Below, piece by piece: positions 54,093 to 62,627 of a stretch of DNA of 64,000 nt. The position numbers and the translations under genes were made by a program. This stretch comes from Catenulispora sp. GP43 (GTDB taxonomy: Bacteria > Actinomycetota > Actinomycetes > Streptomycetales > Catenulisporaceae). Position 1 is the stretch's first letter, and each line of letters begins with the position of its first letter. The DNA lies in contig NZ_JBGCCT010000006.1 in assembly GCF_041260665.1 (NCBI RefSeq), forward strand, positions 248,001 to 312,000, written 5' to 3'. The notes under the pieces are model-generated. The model was not told the origin of the DNA. It did not search any database and saw only the letters and a list, made by a program, of their open reading frames with translations.

Positions 54093-57000
54093 ATGGAAGC
54101 CCCTGAGACCCGGCCGGACCGGCCGGCCTCCACCGACCCGCGCCTGGAGCGGATCCTCGGCGCGCTGCGCGCCGTGCGCGACGGCGACTTCCGCCGGCGC
54201 ATCGTCGTCAGCGGGGACGACGTGGTGGCGGAGATCTGCGTCCTGTGCAACGAGATCGCCGAGGCCAACCAGGGCTACCTGGCCGAGCTGGAGCGGGTCG
54301 GGGCCGCGGTGGGCCGGGACGGGGCGCTCGGGCAGCGCCTGGCCCCCGGCGCCGGGGCCGGGGACTGGGAGCGGCAGCGCGAGACCGTCAACGTCCTGCT
54401 GGACGATCTGGCCCGGCCGCTGCTGGACACCGGCCGGGTGCTGGCCGCGATCGCCCAGGGCGACCTGTCCCAGCAGGTGGTCGTGGACGGCCGCGGCGAC
54501 CTGGCCGACGTCGGCCGGACCCTGGACGACATGCGCCTGACGCTGCGCACCCTGGCCTCGGAGGTCACCAGGGTGGCCGGCGAGATCGGCAGCGACGGCC
54601 GGCTGGGCGGACAGGCCGAGGTGCCCGGGGCCGCGGGCACCTGGAAGGACCTGACCGACTCGGTGAACCTGATGGCCGGCAACCTCACCGGCCAGGTCCG
54701 CGACATCGCCCAGGTGGCCACCGCGGTGGCCCGGGGCGATCTGACCCGGCAGATCACCGTGGACGTGCGCGGGGAGCTGCTGGAGCTGAAGACCACCCTG
54801 AACACCATGGTGAACCAGCTGTCCGGGTTCGCCGACGAGGTCACCCGGGTGGCCCGCGAGGTGGGCAGCGACGGCATCCTGGGCGGCCAGGCCCGGGTGC
54901 CCGGCGTGGCCGGCACCTGGAAGGACCTCACCGACTCGGTGAACCTGATGGCCGGCAACCTCACCACCCAGGTGCGCAGCATCGCGCGGGTGGCCACCGC
55001 GGTCGCCTCCGGGGACCTGACCCAGACCATCGACGTGGACGTGCGCGGGGAGATCCTGGAGCTCAAGGACACCCTGAACACCATGGTCGAGCAGCTGTCC
55101 GGGTTCGCCTCGGAGGTGATCCGGGTGGCCCGCGAGGTCGGCACCGAGGGCCGCCTGGGCGGGCAGGCCCAGGTGCCCGGGGTCGCCGGCCTGTGGCGCG
55201 ACCTCACCGACGCGGTGAACTCGATGGCCAACAACCTGACCAACCAGGTGCGCAACATCGCGCAGGTGACCACCGCCGTGGCCCAGGGCGACCTGGGCAA
55301 GAAGATCGACGTGGACGCCCGCGGGGAGATCCTGGAGCTGAAGACCACCATCAACACCATGGTCGACCAGCTCTCCGGCTTCGCCGACGAGGTCACCCGG
55401 GTGGCCCGCGAGGTGGGCACCGAGGGCAACCTGGGCGGCCAGGCCCGGGTGCGCGGCGCCTCGGGCACCTGGAAGGACCTGACCGACAACGTCAACGTCA
55501 TGGCGAACAACCTGACCGGCCAGGTGCGCAGCATCGCCCGGGTGGCCACCGCGGTGGCCTCCGGCGACCTGACCAAGAAGATCACCGTGGAGGCCAAGGG
55601 CGAGGTGGCGGCGCTGGCCGAGACCTTCAACGGCATGGTCGACACGCTCTCGGCGTTCGCCGACGAGGTGACCCGGGTGGCCGGCGAGGTGGGCACCGAG
55701 GGCATGCTCGGCGGCCAGGCCCGGGTGCCCGGCGTGGCCGGCACCTGGAAGGAGCTCACCGACCGGGTGAACGTGATGGCGGACAACCTGACCAGCCAGG
55801 TGCGCAACATCGCGCAGGTGACCACCGCGGTGGCCAACGGCGACCTGACCCGCCGGATCGACGTGGACGCCCGGGGCGAGATCCTGGAGCTGAAGACCAC
55901 CCTGAACACCATGGTCGACCGGCTGTCCGCGTTCGCCTCCGAGGTCACCCGGGTGGCCCGGGAGGTCGGCACCGAGGGCAAGCTCGGCGGCCAGGCCACG
56001 GTCGAGGACGTCTCGGGCACCTGGCAGCGCCTCACCGAGTCGGTGAACCAGCTGGCCTCGAACCTGACCACGCAGGTCCGCGCCATCGCCGAGGTCGCCA
56101 CCGCGGTGACCGAGGGCGACCTGACCCGGGCGATCACCGTCGACGCCTCCGGGGAGGTCGCCGACCTCAAGGACAACATCAACCAGATGATCGCCAACCT
56201 GCGCGCGACCACCAACGCCAACCAGGAGCAGGACTGGCTGAACACCAACCTGGCGCGCATCGCCGGCCTGCTGCCGGGCCGGCGCGACCTGGCCAGCGTC
56301 GCGGCCATGGTGCTGGAGGAGCTGGCGCCGCTGGTCTCCGCGCACAGCGCCGCGTTCTTCCTGGCCGAGTCCGAGGACGGGCCGCTGGGCTTCGCCGAGG
56401 AGGCCGCCGACGTCCGGCTGCGGATGATCGCCGGGTTCGGCTACGCCGCCGCCCCCGGCGAGGGCCCGGTCTTCGCCCCGGGGCAGGGGCTGGTCGGGCA
56501 GGTCGCGGTGAGCAAGAAGACGGTCGCACTGACCGGCGCGCCGGCCGGGTACGTGCCGATCCGCTCCGGGCTGGGGCAGACCGACGCCACCAACGTCATA
56601 GTGCTCCCGGTGCTCTTCGAGCGGCAGACGCTCGGCGTGATCGAGCTGGCCTCGGTCAACGAGTTCACCCAGACCCACCGCGACTTCCTGGAGACCCTCA
56701 AGGAGACGATCGGCACCGCGGTCAACACCATCACCACCAACGTCCGCACCGACGCGCTGCTGCGCGAGTCCCAGCGCCTGACCACCGAGCTGCAGAAGCG
56801 CCAGAGCGACCTGCAGGAGTCGAACAACGAGCTCGAGGACAAGGCGGCGCAGCTGGCCCGGCAGAACAAGGACATCGAGATCAAGAACACGGAGATCGAG
56901 CAGGCGCGCCTGACCCTGGAGGACCGCGCGCAGCAGCTCGCCCTGGCCTCCAAGGTCAAGTCCGAGTTCATGGCCAACATGTCGCACGAGCTGCGCACCC

Positions 57001-58547
57001 CGCTGAACAGCATGCTGATCCTGGCCCGGCTGCTGGCCGACAACGTCGACGCCAACCTGACCGCGCGCCAGGTGGACTTCGCCCAGACCATCCACTCGGC
57101 CGGCTCGGACCTGCTGGAGCTGATCAACGACATCCTGGACCTGTCCAAGATCGAGGCCGGCCGGATGGAGGTGCAGAACGAGTCCTGGCCGATCGCCGAC
57201 CTGGCCGAGGGGCTGGCCGCCACGTTCCAGCCGCTGGCCGCGGAGAAGGGGCTGCGGCTGCGCGTGGACGTCACCGCCAACGCCCCGGCCACCGTCACCG
57301 CCGACAGCCAGCGGGTCCAGCAGATCCTGCGCAACCTGCTGTCCAACGCGGTGAAGTTCACCGACACCGGCGAGGTGACGCTGCGGGTCACCGCGGCGCG
57401 CGGCGCGCACGGCGAGCCGGCGGTGGCCTTCGCGGTGGTGGACACCGGGATCGGGATCGCCGAGGACAAGCTGGAACTCATCTTCGAGGCCTTCCAGCAG
57501 GCCGACGGCACCACCAGCCGGCAGTACGGCGGCACCGGGCTGGGCCTGTCCATCAGCCGCGAGCTGACCCGGCTGCTCGGCGCGGAACTGCGGGTGTCCA
57601 GCGCGCCGGGCCGGGGGAGCACGTTCACCCTGCAGCTGCCGATCGAGCCGTCGGCCGCGGACGCCAAGGCCGAGCCGGCCGCCCCGGAGCGCCCGGCCGC
57701 CGCCGAGGCCGGCGACGCCCAGGCCCCGGCCGTGGTCCTGGTGATGGAACCGGCCGGGACCAGCACGCTGGCCGACGCGGTCGAGTCGGTGCTGGAGGAG
57801 CTCACCGGGATGAAGGGCCGGGTCGCGGTGACCCGGCTGTCGGCGGCGGCGGATCTGAACGGCGCGCTGGCCGGCGGGACGCGTCCGGTCTGCGCCGTGG
57901 TGGATGTCGGCTGCCCGGAGCCGGAGGTGCGTGCCGTCCTGGACGCCGTCGGCAGCGGCACCTCCGGCACCCCGGTCATGCTCTACGAGTCGGTGGCCGA
58001 CGACGGCGCCGCCGAGGCCCTGCGCCGCTCGGTCCGCGACGCCGCCCGCTGGGAGGTCGCGCACTCGGTCCCGCAGGTCGCCGAGCGGGTGACGCTGCAC
58101 GTCCTGACCGGCGCGCCGCGGCTGAACGGCCCCGGTGCCGAGCCGGACCGCCCGGGCCGGGAGCTGCCGCGCTTCGACGGCCAGAAGGTCCTGGTCATCG
58201 ACGACGACATCCGGAACGTCTTCGCGCTGACCAGCGCGCTGGAGCTGCAGGGCCTCACCGTGGTCTACGCCGGCAACGGCCGGGAGGGCATCGAGCTGCT
58301 CAAGCAGAACGAGGACGTGGCGCTGGCCCTGATGGACATCATGATGCCGGGGATGGACGGCTACGCCACCACGGCCCGGATCCGCGCGCTGGACGGCTTC
58401 CGCGATCTGCCGATCGTCGCGGTCAGCGCCAAGGCGATGAAGGGGGACCGGGAGAAGAGCCTGGCCGCCGGGGCGAACGAGCACGTCACCAAGCCGGTGG
58501 ACATGGACCTGCTGCTGCGGCTGATCAAGGATCTGATCAACGCCTGA
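54093..58547 (+). CDS. Poly-HAMP hybrid histidine kinase (Nik1-like), 1484 aa
   Basis: No membrane segment or signal peptide: a soluble sensor. Residues about 25-705 are roughly 15 alternating HAMP-like units, seen as repeated [19 protein letters not shown] and EGxLGGQAxVPGVxGTWKDL patterns. Then a GAF domain (about 710-885), a coiled coil (about 886-951) and HisKA with His965 in [12 protein letters not shown]. HATPase_c (about 1065-1190) has [18 protein letters not shown] and [11 protein letters not shown]; a degenerate receiver-like linker follows, and a true REC domain (about 1365-1484) has Asp1415 in [10 protein letters not shown]. The HAMP array plus REC resembles fungal group-III osmosensing kinases. 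Signal probably osmotic or cell-envelope state. Confidence 0.9.
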   Translation: MEAPETRPDRPASTDPRLERILGALRAVRDGDFRRRIVVSGDDVVAEICVLCNEIAEANQGYLAELERVGAAVGRDGALGQRLAPGAGAGDWERQRETVNVLLDDLARPLLDTGRVLAAIAQGDLSQQVVVDGRGDLADVGRTLDDMRLTLRTLASEVTRVAGEIGSDGRLGGQAEVPGAAGTWKDLTDSVNLMAGNLTGQVRDIAQVATAVARGDLTRQITVDVRGELLELKTTLNTMVNQLSGFADEVTRVAREVGSDGILGGQARVPGVAGTWKDLTDSVNLMAGNLTTQVRSIARVATAVASGDLTQTIDVDVRGEILELKDTLNTMVEQLSGFASEVIRVAREVGTEGRLGGQAQVPGVAGLWRDLTDAVNSMANNLTNQVRNIAQVTTAVAQGDLGKKIDVDARGEILELKTTINTMVDQLSGFADEVTRVAREVGTEGNLGGQARVRGASGTWKDLTDNVNVMANNLTGQVRSIARVATAVASGDLTKKITVEAKGEVAALAETFNGMVDTLSAFADEVTRVAGEVGTEGMLGGQARVPGVAGTWKELTDRVNVMADNLTSQVRNIAQVTTAVANGDLTRRIDVDARGEILELKTTLNTMVDRLSAFASEVTRVAREVGTEGKLGGQATVEDVSGTWQRLTESVNQLASNLTTQVRAIAEVATAVTEGDLTRAITVDASGEVADLKDNINQMIANLRATTNANQEQDWLNTNLARIAGLLPGRRDLASVAAMVLEELAPLVSAHSAAFFLAESEDGPLGFAEEAADVRLRMIAGFGYAAAPGEGPVFAPGQGLVGQVAVSKKTVALTGAPAGYVPIRSGLGQTDATNVIVLPVLFERQTLGVIELASVNEFTQTHRDFLETLKETIGTAVNTITTNVRTDALLRESQRLTTELQKRQSDLQESNNELEDKAAQLARQNKDIEIKNTEIEQARLTLEDRAQQLALASKVKSEFMANMSHELRTPLNSMLILARLLADNVDANLTARQVDFAQTIHSAGSDLLELINDILDLSKIEAGRMEVQNESWPIADLAEGLAATFQPLAAEKGLRLRVDVTANAPATVTADSQRVQQILRNLLSNAVKFTDTGEVTLRVTAARGAHGEPAVAFAVVDTGIGIAEDKLELIFEAFQQADGTTSRQYGGTGLGLSISRELTRLLGAELRVSSAPGRGSTFTLQLPIEPSAADAKAEPAAPERPAAAEAGDAQAPAVVLVMEPAGTSTLADAVESVLEELTGMKGRVAVTRLSAAADLNGALAGGTRPVCAVVDVGCPEPEVRAVLDAVGSGTSGTPVMLYESVADDGAAEALRRSVRDAARWEVAHSVPQVAERVTLHVLTGAPRLNGPGAEPDRPGRELPRFDGQKVLVIDDDIRNVFALTSALELQGLTVVYAGNGREGIELLKQNEDVALALMDIMMPGMDGYATTARIRALDGFRDLPIVAVSAKAMKGDREKSLAAGANEHVTKPVDMDLLLRLIKDLINA
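54459..56190 (+). repeat. 276-bp tandem repeat inside the poly-HAMP kinase
   Basis: Units begin near 54459, 54735, 55011, 55287, 55563, 55839 and 56115, each of 276 bp (92 codons), so two HAMP-like domains per unit. Internal units are very similar at the DNA level; the first and last are diverged. Exact spacing keeps the helical phase. Confidence 0.8.
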
Positions 58548-58762
58548 GCGGTATGTGAGATTCGGCTCAGCCACGGCTCAGCCACGGCGGGTTCCGCGGG
58601 TGCGGGAGCCGCGCTGCGTGGGACCATGGGGGTGGCGCGCCATGTCGTGGACGGATCGGTGGCGGGTCGGATTCGGGCGGGCCGGGAACCGGCCTGGCCG
58701 CTGATCCGTCCAATCTCATGGCGGCACAGGCATCAGGGGCGAGAACGTAAAGGGCTGACCGT

Positions 58763-61144
58763 ATGACTCAGGACTTTGCGTCGGACGACCGCAACGAGCG
58801 GACCCCGGTGCGCCCGGCGGCTGCCGCCTTCGCCGCCGAGCGCCGGCAGCTGCTCCACGACCAGCGCGCGCACCGCCGCGACGCCCTGGTCGACCAGGCG
58901 GTCGGCGTGGTCATGGCGCGCTCGGCGTGCGGCTCGGCGGAGGCGGTCGCGCAGCTGGCGGCGATCGCCGAACGCACCCGGCGCCCGCTGGCCGACGTCG
59001 CCGCCGACGTGGTGGCCGAGGCCTCCGGGCGGGCGGTGGAGCCCGCGGAGCGCTCGGACATCCTGCGCCTGCGCCCGGAGATCGCCGGCCTGGACCGCGC
59101 CGCCGACGGCGACGACCTGGCGCGCGTCCTGATCACCGAGGCCCTGGGCTTCTCCCACCCCGGGGCCGCCGCCATCGGCCTGCTCGACGACGAGGGGACG
59201 GTGGCCGTCGTCGGCTCGCACGGCTTCCCGGCCCGCGGCATCCGGCGCTGGCGCCGCATCCCCCCGGCCGTGGACTGCCTGATCAACCGCGCCCTGCGCG
59301 CCGGCCTCCCGGTCTGGACCGACGCCACGACCGCCGACCCGCCCCCGCCGCTCGGCGAGCCGGCCGGCGCCGACCGCGCCCGCACCCGGGTGGCCGTGCC
59401 GGTGCGCTTCGGCCGCGCGGTGATCGGCGTGGTGGAGCTGGCCTGGCCGGCGTCCGCGGAGCTGGACGAGCGGGCCCGGCGGCACGCCGAGGCGGTGGTG
59501 CGGTCGGTGGGGCCGAGCCTGCTGCGGACGTTGGGGACGGATGGGGGTGCGGGACCGGCTGGCTCGGCGAGCTCGGGCGCCGCGGCCGGAGCGGCGGCGC
59601 AGGCGGACTCGGCTGGATCGCCGAGCTCGCCCGACCCCGACTTCGCCCTCGTCCCGGCCGGCTCCGCCGCCGAGGACTCCGCCTGGCAGGACCTGCTGGA
59701 CCTGATGGAGCAGCCCGCCCTCGCCCTGCTCGAGGACCCGGTGGCCCCCGGCGCCCTCGGCCGCTTCCGCGTCATCGGCGCCAACCAGCCGGCTGCCGAA
59801 CTGATGAGCCCGGCCCCCACCGACGGCACCCTGGCCGCGGCCGCTCCCTGGCTGCTCGCCGGCGACCTGCCCGAGCGCCTGGCCGCCGTGCTGAACACCG
59901 GGGCGCCCTACCGGCTCCGGGTGCAGACCGGGCCGCTCGGGGTCGACGCGCTCACCGTGGTGCGGGTCGGGGCCGGCACGCTGGTCGTGGTCTGCGAGCG
60001 TGCGTCGCTGGACCCGACCGCCGCCGAGGGGACGCTGGAGCGGCTGGCGCGCTTCGGTACGTGGCGCTGGGACGTCGACGGGGACCGGGTGGCCTGGTCG
60101 GCCGAGGCGCTGCGGATCGTCGACGCGCCGGGCCTGGGCGACTCGGCCGGGATCGACCGGCCGCCCTACACCGTGCACCCCGACGACGCCGAGGCCGAGC
60201 GGCGGTTCGTCAAGACGCTGACCGTGGAGCGCCGGCCCGCCGAGGCCGAGTTCCGGATCCTGCACTACGGCGGGGAGCCGACGCGGGTGCGGGTGACCGC
60301 CGAGCCGGCCGGCGAGGACGGCGCCGACCACACGGTCGTCGGCGTGGTCCAGGACGTCACCGAGTGGCGCCGCGCCGAGACCGGCCTGGAGGTGGCCCGG
60401 GTGCAGCTGGCCGCCCAGCGCTCCCGCGCCGACGCCGAGCGCCAGCTGGCCTCCGCGCTCCAGCAGGCCGTCGTGCCCAGCGCGGCCCGCAACCAGCCGC
60501 CGCGCAGCGGGGTGCAGATCGCCGCGCGCTATCGCCCGGCCAGCGCCTCGGCCGGCGTCGGCGGGGACTGGTACTCGGTGTTCCCGCTGCGCGACGACAA
60601 GCTGCTGCTGGCCATCGGCGACGTCGCCGGGCACGGCCTGCCCGCCGCCTCGGCGATGGCCGACCTGCACCACGGCCTGCGCGGCATGGCGCTGGCCGAG
60701 ACCCGCCCGGGCCGGCTGCTCACCCTGCTCAACGAGCTGGTCGAGACCATGCCGCAGTTCACCATCGCCAGCGCCTGCGCCCTGCTCTGGGATCCCGCGA
60801 CCCGCCGTCTGACCTGGGGCAACGCCGGGCATCCGGCGCCGCTGCGGATCCGCGCCGGGGTGGCCGAGCCGTTGTACGACGCGGTCGGGCCGATGCTGGG
60901 CGCCGACCCGCGCGCGGTGTACGAGGACTGCGAAGCCGACGTGGCCAGCGGCGACGTCCTGCTGCTGTACACCGACGGCCTGGTGGAGCGCCGCCGGGCC
61001 GGCGACGACGAGACCTTCGCGCACCTGCTGCAACAGACCAGGAACCCCGACACCGACCTGGACCGTTACGCCGACCGCCTCCTCGAAAGCGCGCGCTCGG
61101 ACACCGACGACGACGTGTGCGTGCTGGCCGTCCGCTTCGAATGA
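58763..61144 (+). CDS. SpoIIE-type PP2C phosphatase with ANTAR-like, GAF and PAS domains
   Basis: 793 residues. An N-terminal ANTAR-like helix bundle (about 38-90: ALVDQAVGVVMARSACGSAE, then RPLADVAADVV), a GAF domain (about 100-262), a low-complexity linker, a PAS domain (about 423-535: FGTWRWDVDG to VVQDVTEWRRAE) and a PP2C/SpoIIE phosphatase (about 560-793) with GDWYSVFPL, LAIGDVAGHGLPAA, GNAGHPAP and LLLYTDGLVERR. Metal-binding Asp residues are present. It should dephosphorylate an anti-anti-sigma factor; none is encoded next to it. AAAGGG precedes the ATG. Confidence 0.85.
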   Translation: MTQDFASDDRNERTPVRPAAAAFAAERRQLLHDQRAHRRDALVDQAVGVVMARSACGSAEAVAQLAAIAERTRRPLADVAADVVAEASGRAVEPAERSDILRLRPEIAGLDRAADGDDLARVLITEALGFSHPGAAAIGLLDDEGTVAVVGSHGFPARGIRRWRRIPPAVDCLINRALRAGLPVWTDATTADPPPPLGEPAGADRARTRVAVPVRFGRAVIGVVELAWPASAELDERARRHAEAVVRSVGPSLLRTLGTDGGAGPAGSASSGAAAGAAAQADSAGSPSSPDPDFALVPAGSAAEDSAWQDLLDLMEQPALALLEDPVAPGALGRFRVIGANQPAAELMSPAPTDGTLAAAAPWLLAGDLPERLAAVLNTGAPYRLRVQTGPLGVDALTVVRVGAGTLVVVCERASLDPTAAEGTLERLARFGTWRWDVDGDRVAWSAEALRIVDAPGLGDSAGIDRPPYTVHPDDAEAERRFVKTLTVERRPAEAEFRILHYGGEPTRVRVTAEPAGEDGADHTVVGVVQDVTEWRRAETGLEVARVQLAAQRSRADAERQLASALQQAVVPSAARNQPPRSGVQIAARYRPASASAGVGGDWYSVFPLRDDKLLLAIGDVAGHGLPAASAMADLHHGLRGMALAETRPGRLLTLLNELVETMPQFTIASACALLWDPATRRLTWGNAGHPAPLRIRAGVAEPLYDAVGPMLGADPRAVYEDCEADVASGDVLLLYTDGLVERRRAGDDETFAHLLQQTRNPDTDLDRYADRLLESARSDTDDDVCVLAVRFE

Positions 61145-61293
61145 CCGCGGTGGATCGCGGCACCGACGCGATTCCGAACGCGGTCCGAACGTTTGATCCG
61201 CCGTGGACCGGTCAACCGGAGGAGGTCGGGCGCCAGGAGCGGACAGAGCGGGAAGCCTGGGCCGTGGGGGACGGTCGAAGGAGAGGATGCATC

Positions 61294-61722
61294 GTGCGGG
61301 GCGTCGAGGTGGCACAGCTGACCAGCCGGATCAGGACGCCGCGGGGCGCGTCCGTGGTCCTGACGGTCCCGGCGGACAAGGAATACGTGGTCATCATCCG
61401 TTCGGCGGTGGCGCAGCTCGGGGCGTGCTTCGGCTACACGGTGCGGGAGATCTCCGATCTGCGGCTGGCCGTGAACGAGGCCTGTGCGCTGCTGGTCGTC
61501 GGCCGGACCTGCGCCGACGGCACCATCGAGTGCCGCGCCGAGGTCCGCGACGGCACGCTGCGGGTCACGCTGGCCGCCCCGGCCGGGGCCTTCGACGTCC
61601 CGGACGTCGGCGGCCTGGGCTGGACCATGATGGGCGCCCTGGTGGACGCGGTGTCCTGGGCCCAGGACGGGGTCACGGCGCGCGTCGTCCTCAAGAAAAG
61701 GCACGCTGACCAGGACATCTGA
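61294..61722 (+). CDS. RsbW-like anti-sigma factor / serine kinase
   Basis: 142 residues from GTG 61294 with GGAGAGG upstream. HATPase_c_2 fold: N-box ISDLRLAVNEACALLV (about 57-72) and a late G-box-like GGLGWTMMGALVD (about 110-122). In partner switching such kinases hold a sigma factor and phosphorylate the antagonist. The G-box lacks the usual GRGL spacing, so ATP binding may be altered. Follows the SpoIIE phosphatase after 149 bp. Confidence 0.82.
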   Translation: MRGVEVAQLTSRIRTPRGASVVLTVPADKEYVVIIRSAVAQLGACFGYTVREISDLRLAVNEACALLVVGRTCADGTIECRAEVRDGTLRVTLAAPAGAFDVPDVGGLGWTMMGALVDAVSWAQDGVTARVVLKKRHADQDI

Positions 61723-61825
61723 TTCCTTCGGGGAAACTCCTGATACTCCCGGTGAGCAGAATCGGCGATATGCCGCAAACTGGAAGTGGGGGGTGACGCG
61801 CGAAAGGGAGAGGAGGCCGGTCCTG

Positions 61826-62530
61826 ATGACCGCCACCGTGAACCGTGTGATCGGACACCAGTACGTGATCGGCAGCCGCGTCTACTGTGCGGAGTGCCCC
61901 TGCGGATACCTGACCTCGGCGGTCGTGGACCCCGCGACCGGCCGTCTGGAACACCTGATCGTGACGCCGGACCACGGCATCGACTCGCGCCTGGTCCCGT
62001 TCGCCACCGCGCACTGCGAGGGCCGAGCCGTCCGCCTGGGCTGCACGCTCGACGACTTCAACGCCATGGAACCGGCGGTGGACGTGCACATCACGCCGAT
62101 GGACCCGGCCCGCCCGCCCCGGCACGTCCCGGAGGAGGAGAACTCGGCCTGGCCGTTCTTCGACCTCGGCCCCAGCGAGCCCGCGCTGGGCCTGGCCGCC
62201 CCCGAACCGGTGCTCATGCCCCGCATCGCCTACGACGACCACGTCCCGGTCGGCGAGTCGCGCATCTACCCGGGCGACCACGTCCACGCCAGCGACGGCA
62301 CGATCGGCCACGTGCGCGGCGTCGTGGTGGCTCCGGAGGGCGACATGGTGACGCACATCCTGGTCGACGAGGGGCTGCTGCGCGGGCACAAGCGCGTCGC
62401 GATCCCGATGGAGCTGGTCGGCGGCGTCGGCGTGGACGGTGTCCGGGTGCTGATGACGCGGCGGGAAGTGAAGGAACTGAGTCCCTGCGAGATCGTGGAG
62501 CTCACCCCTGAGCTCACCCCTCCACTTTAA
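61826..62530 (+). CDS. PRC-barrel-like protein, paralogue 2
   Basis: 234 residues from ATG 61826 (AGGAGG 9 bp upstream; a GTG at 61793 in frame lies before that site). Two PRC-like halves with SAVVDPATGRLEHLIVTPDH and DGTIGHVRGVVVAPEGDMVT, then LLRGHKRVAIPMELV. Same architecture and shared motifs as the protein at 53308, but the linker between the halves is longer and Pro/Glu-rich. The pair brackets the kinase, phosphatase and anti-sigma genes. Confidence 0.75.
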   Translation: MTATVNRVIGHQYVIGSRVYCAECPCGYLTSAVVDPATGRLEHLIVTPDHGIDSRLVPFATAHCEGRAVRLGCTLDDFNAMEPAVDVHITPMDPARPPRHVPEEENSAWPFFDLGPSEPALGLAAPEPVLMPRIAYDDHVPVGESRIYPGDHVHASDGTIGHVRGVVVAPEGDMVTHILVDEGLLRGHKRVAIPMELVGGVGVDGVRVLMTRREVKELSPCEIVELTPELTPPL

Positions 62531-62627
62531 AGCTATACCCGACCCCCGCTCTTGCGGCAAGGGCGGGTGGATCGCGCACAATCATCGCCCGGAGCTTTGA
62601 GCTGCGGCGACGGGAGATGATCAATAC

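Noticed and set aside
54459-56190. The 276-bp repeats as a mobile or phage-type repeat
   Set aside because: They lie inside one intact reading frame and correspond exactly to HAMP domain pairs.
53622-58574. A 1650-residue open frame on the minus strand across the hybrid kinase gene
   Set aside because: It mirrors the codon bias of the kinase (His/Val/Gln/Asp-rich product, no domain motifs). The plus-strand protein has complete HAMP, GAF, HisKA, ATPase and REC signatures.
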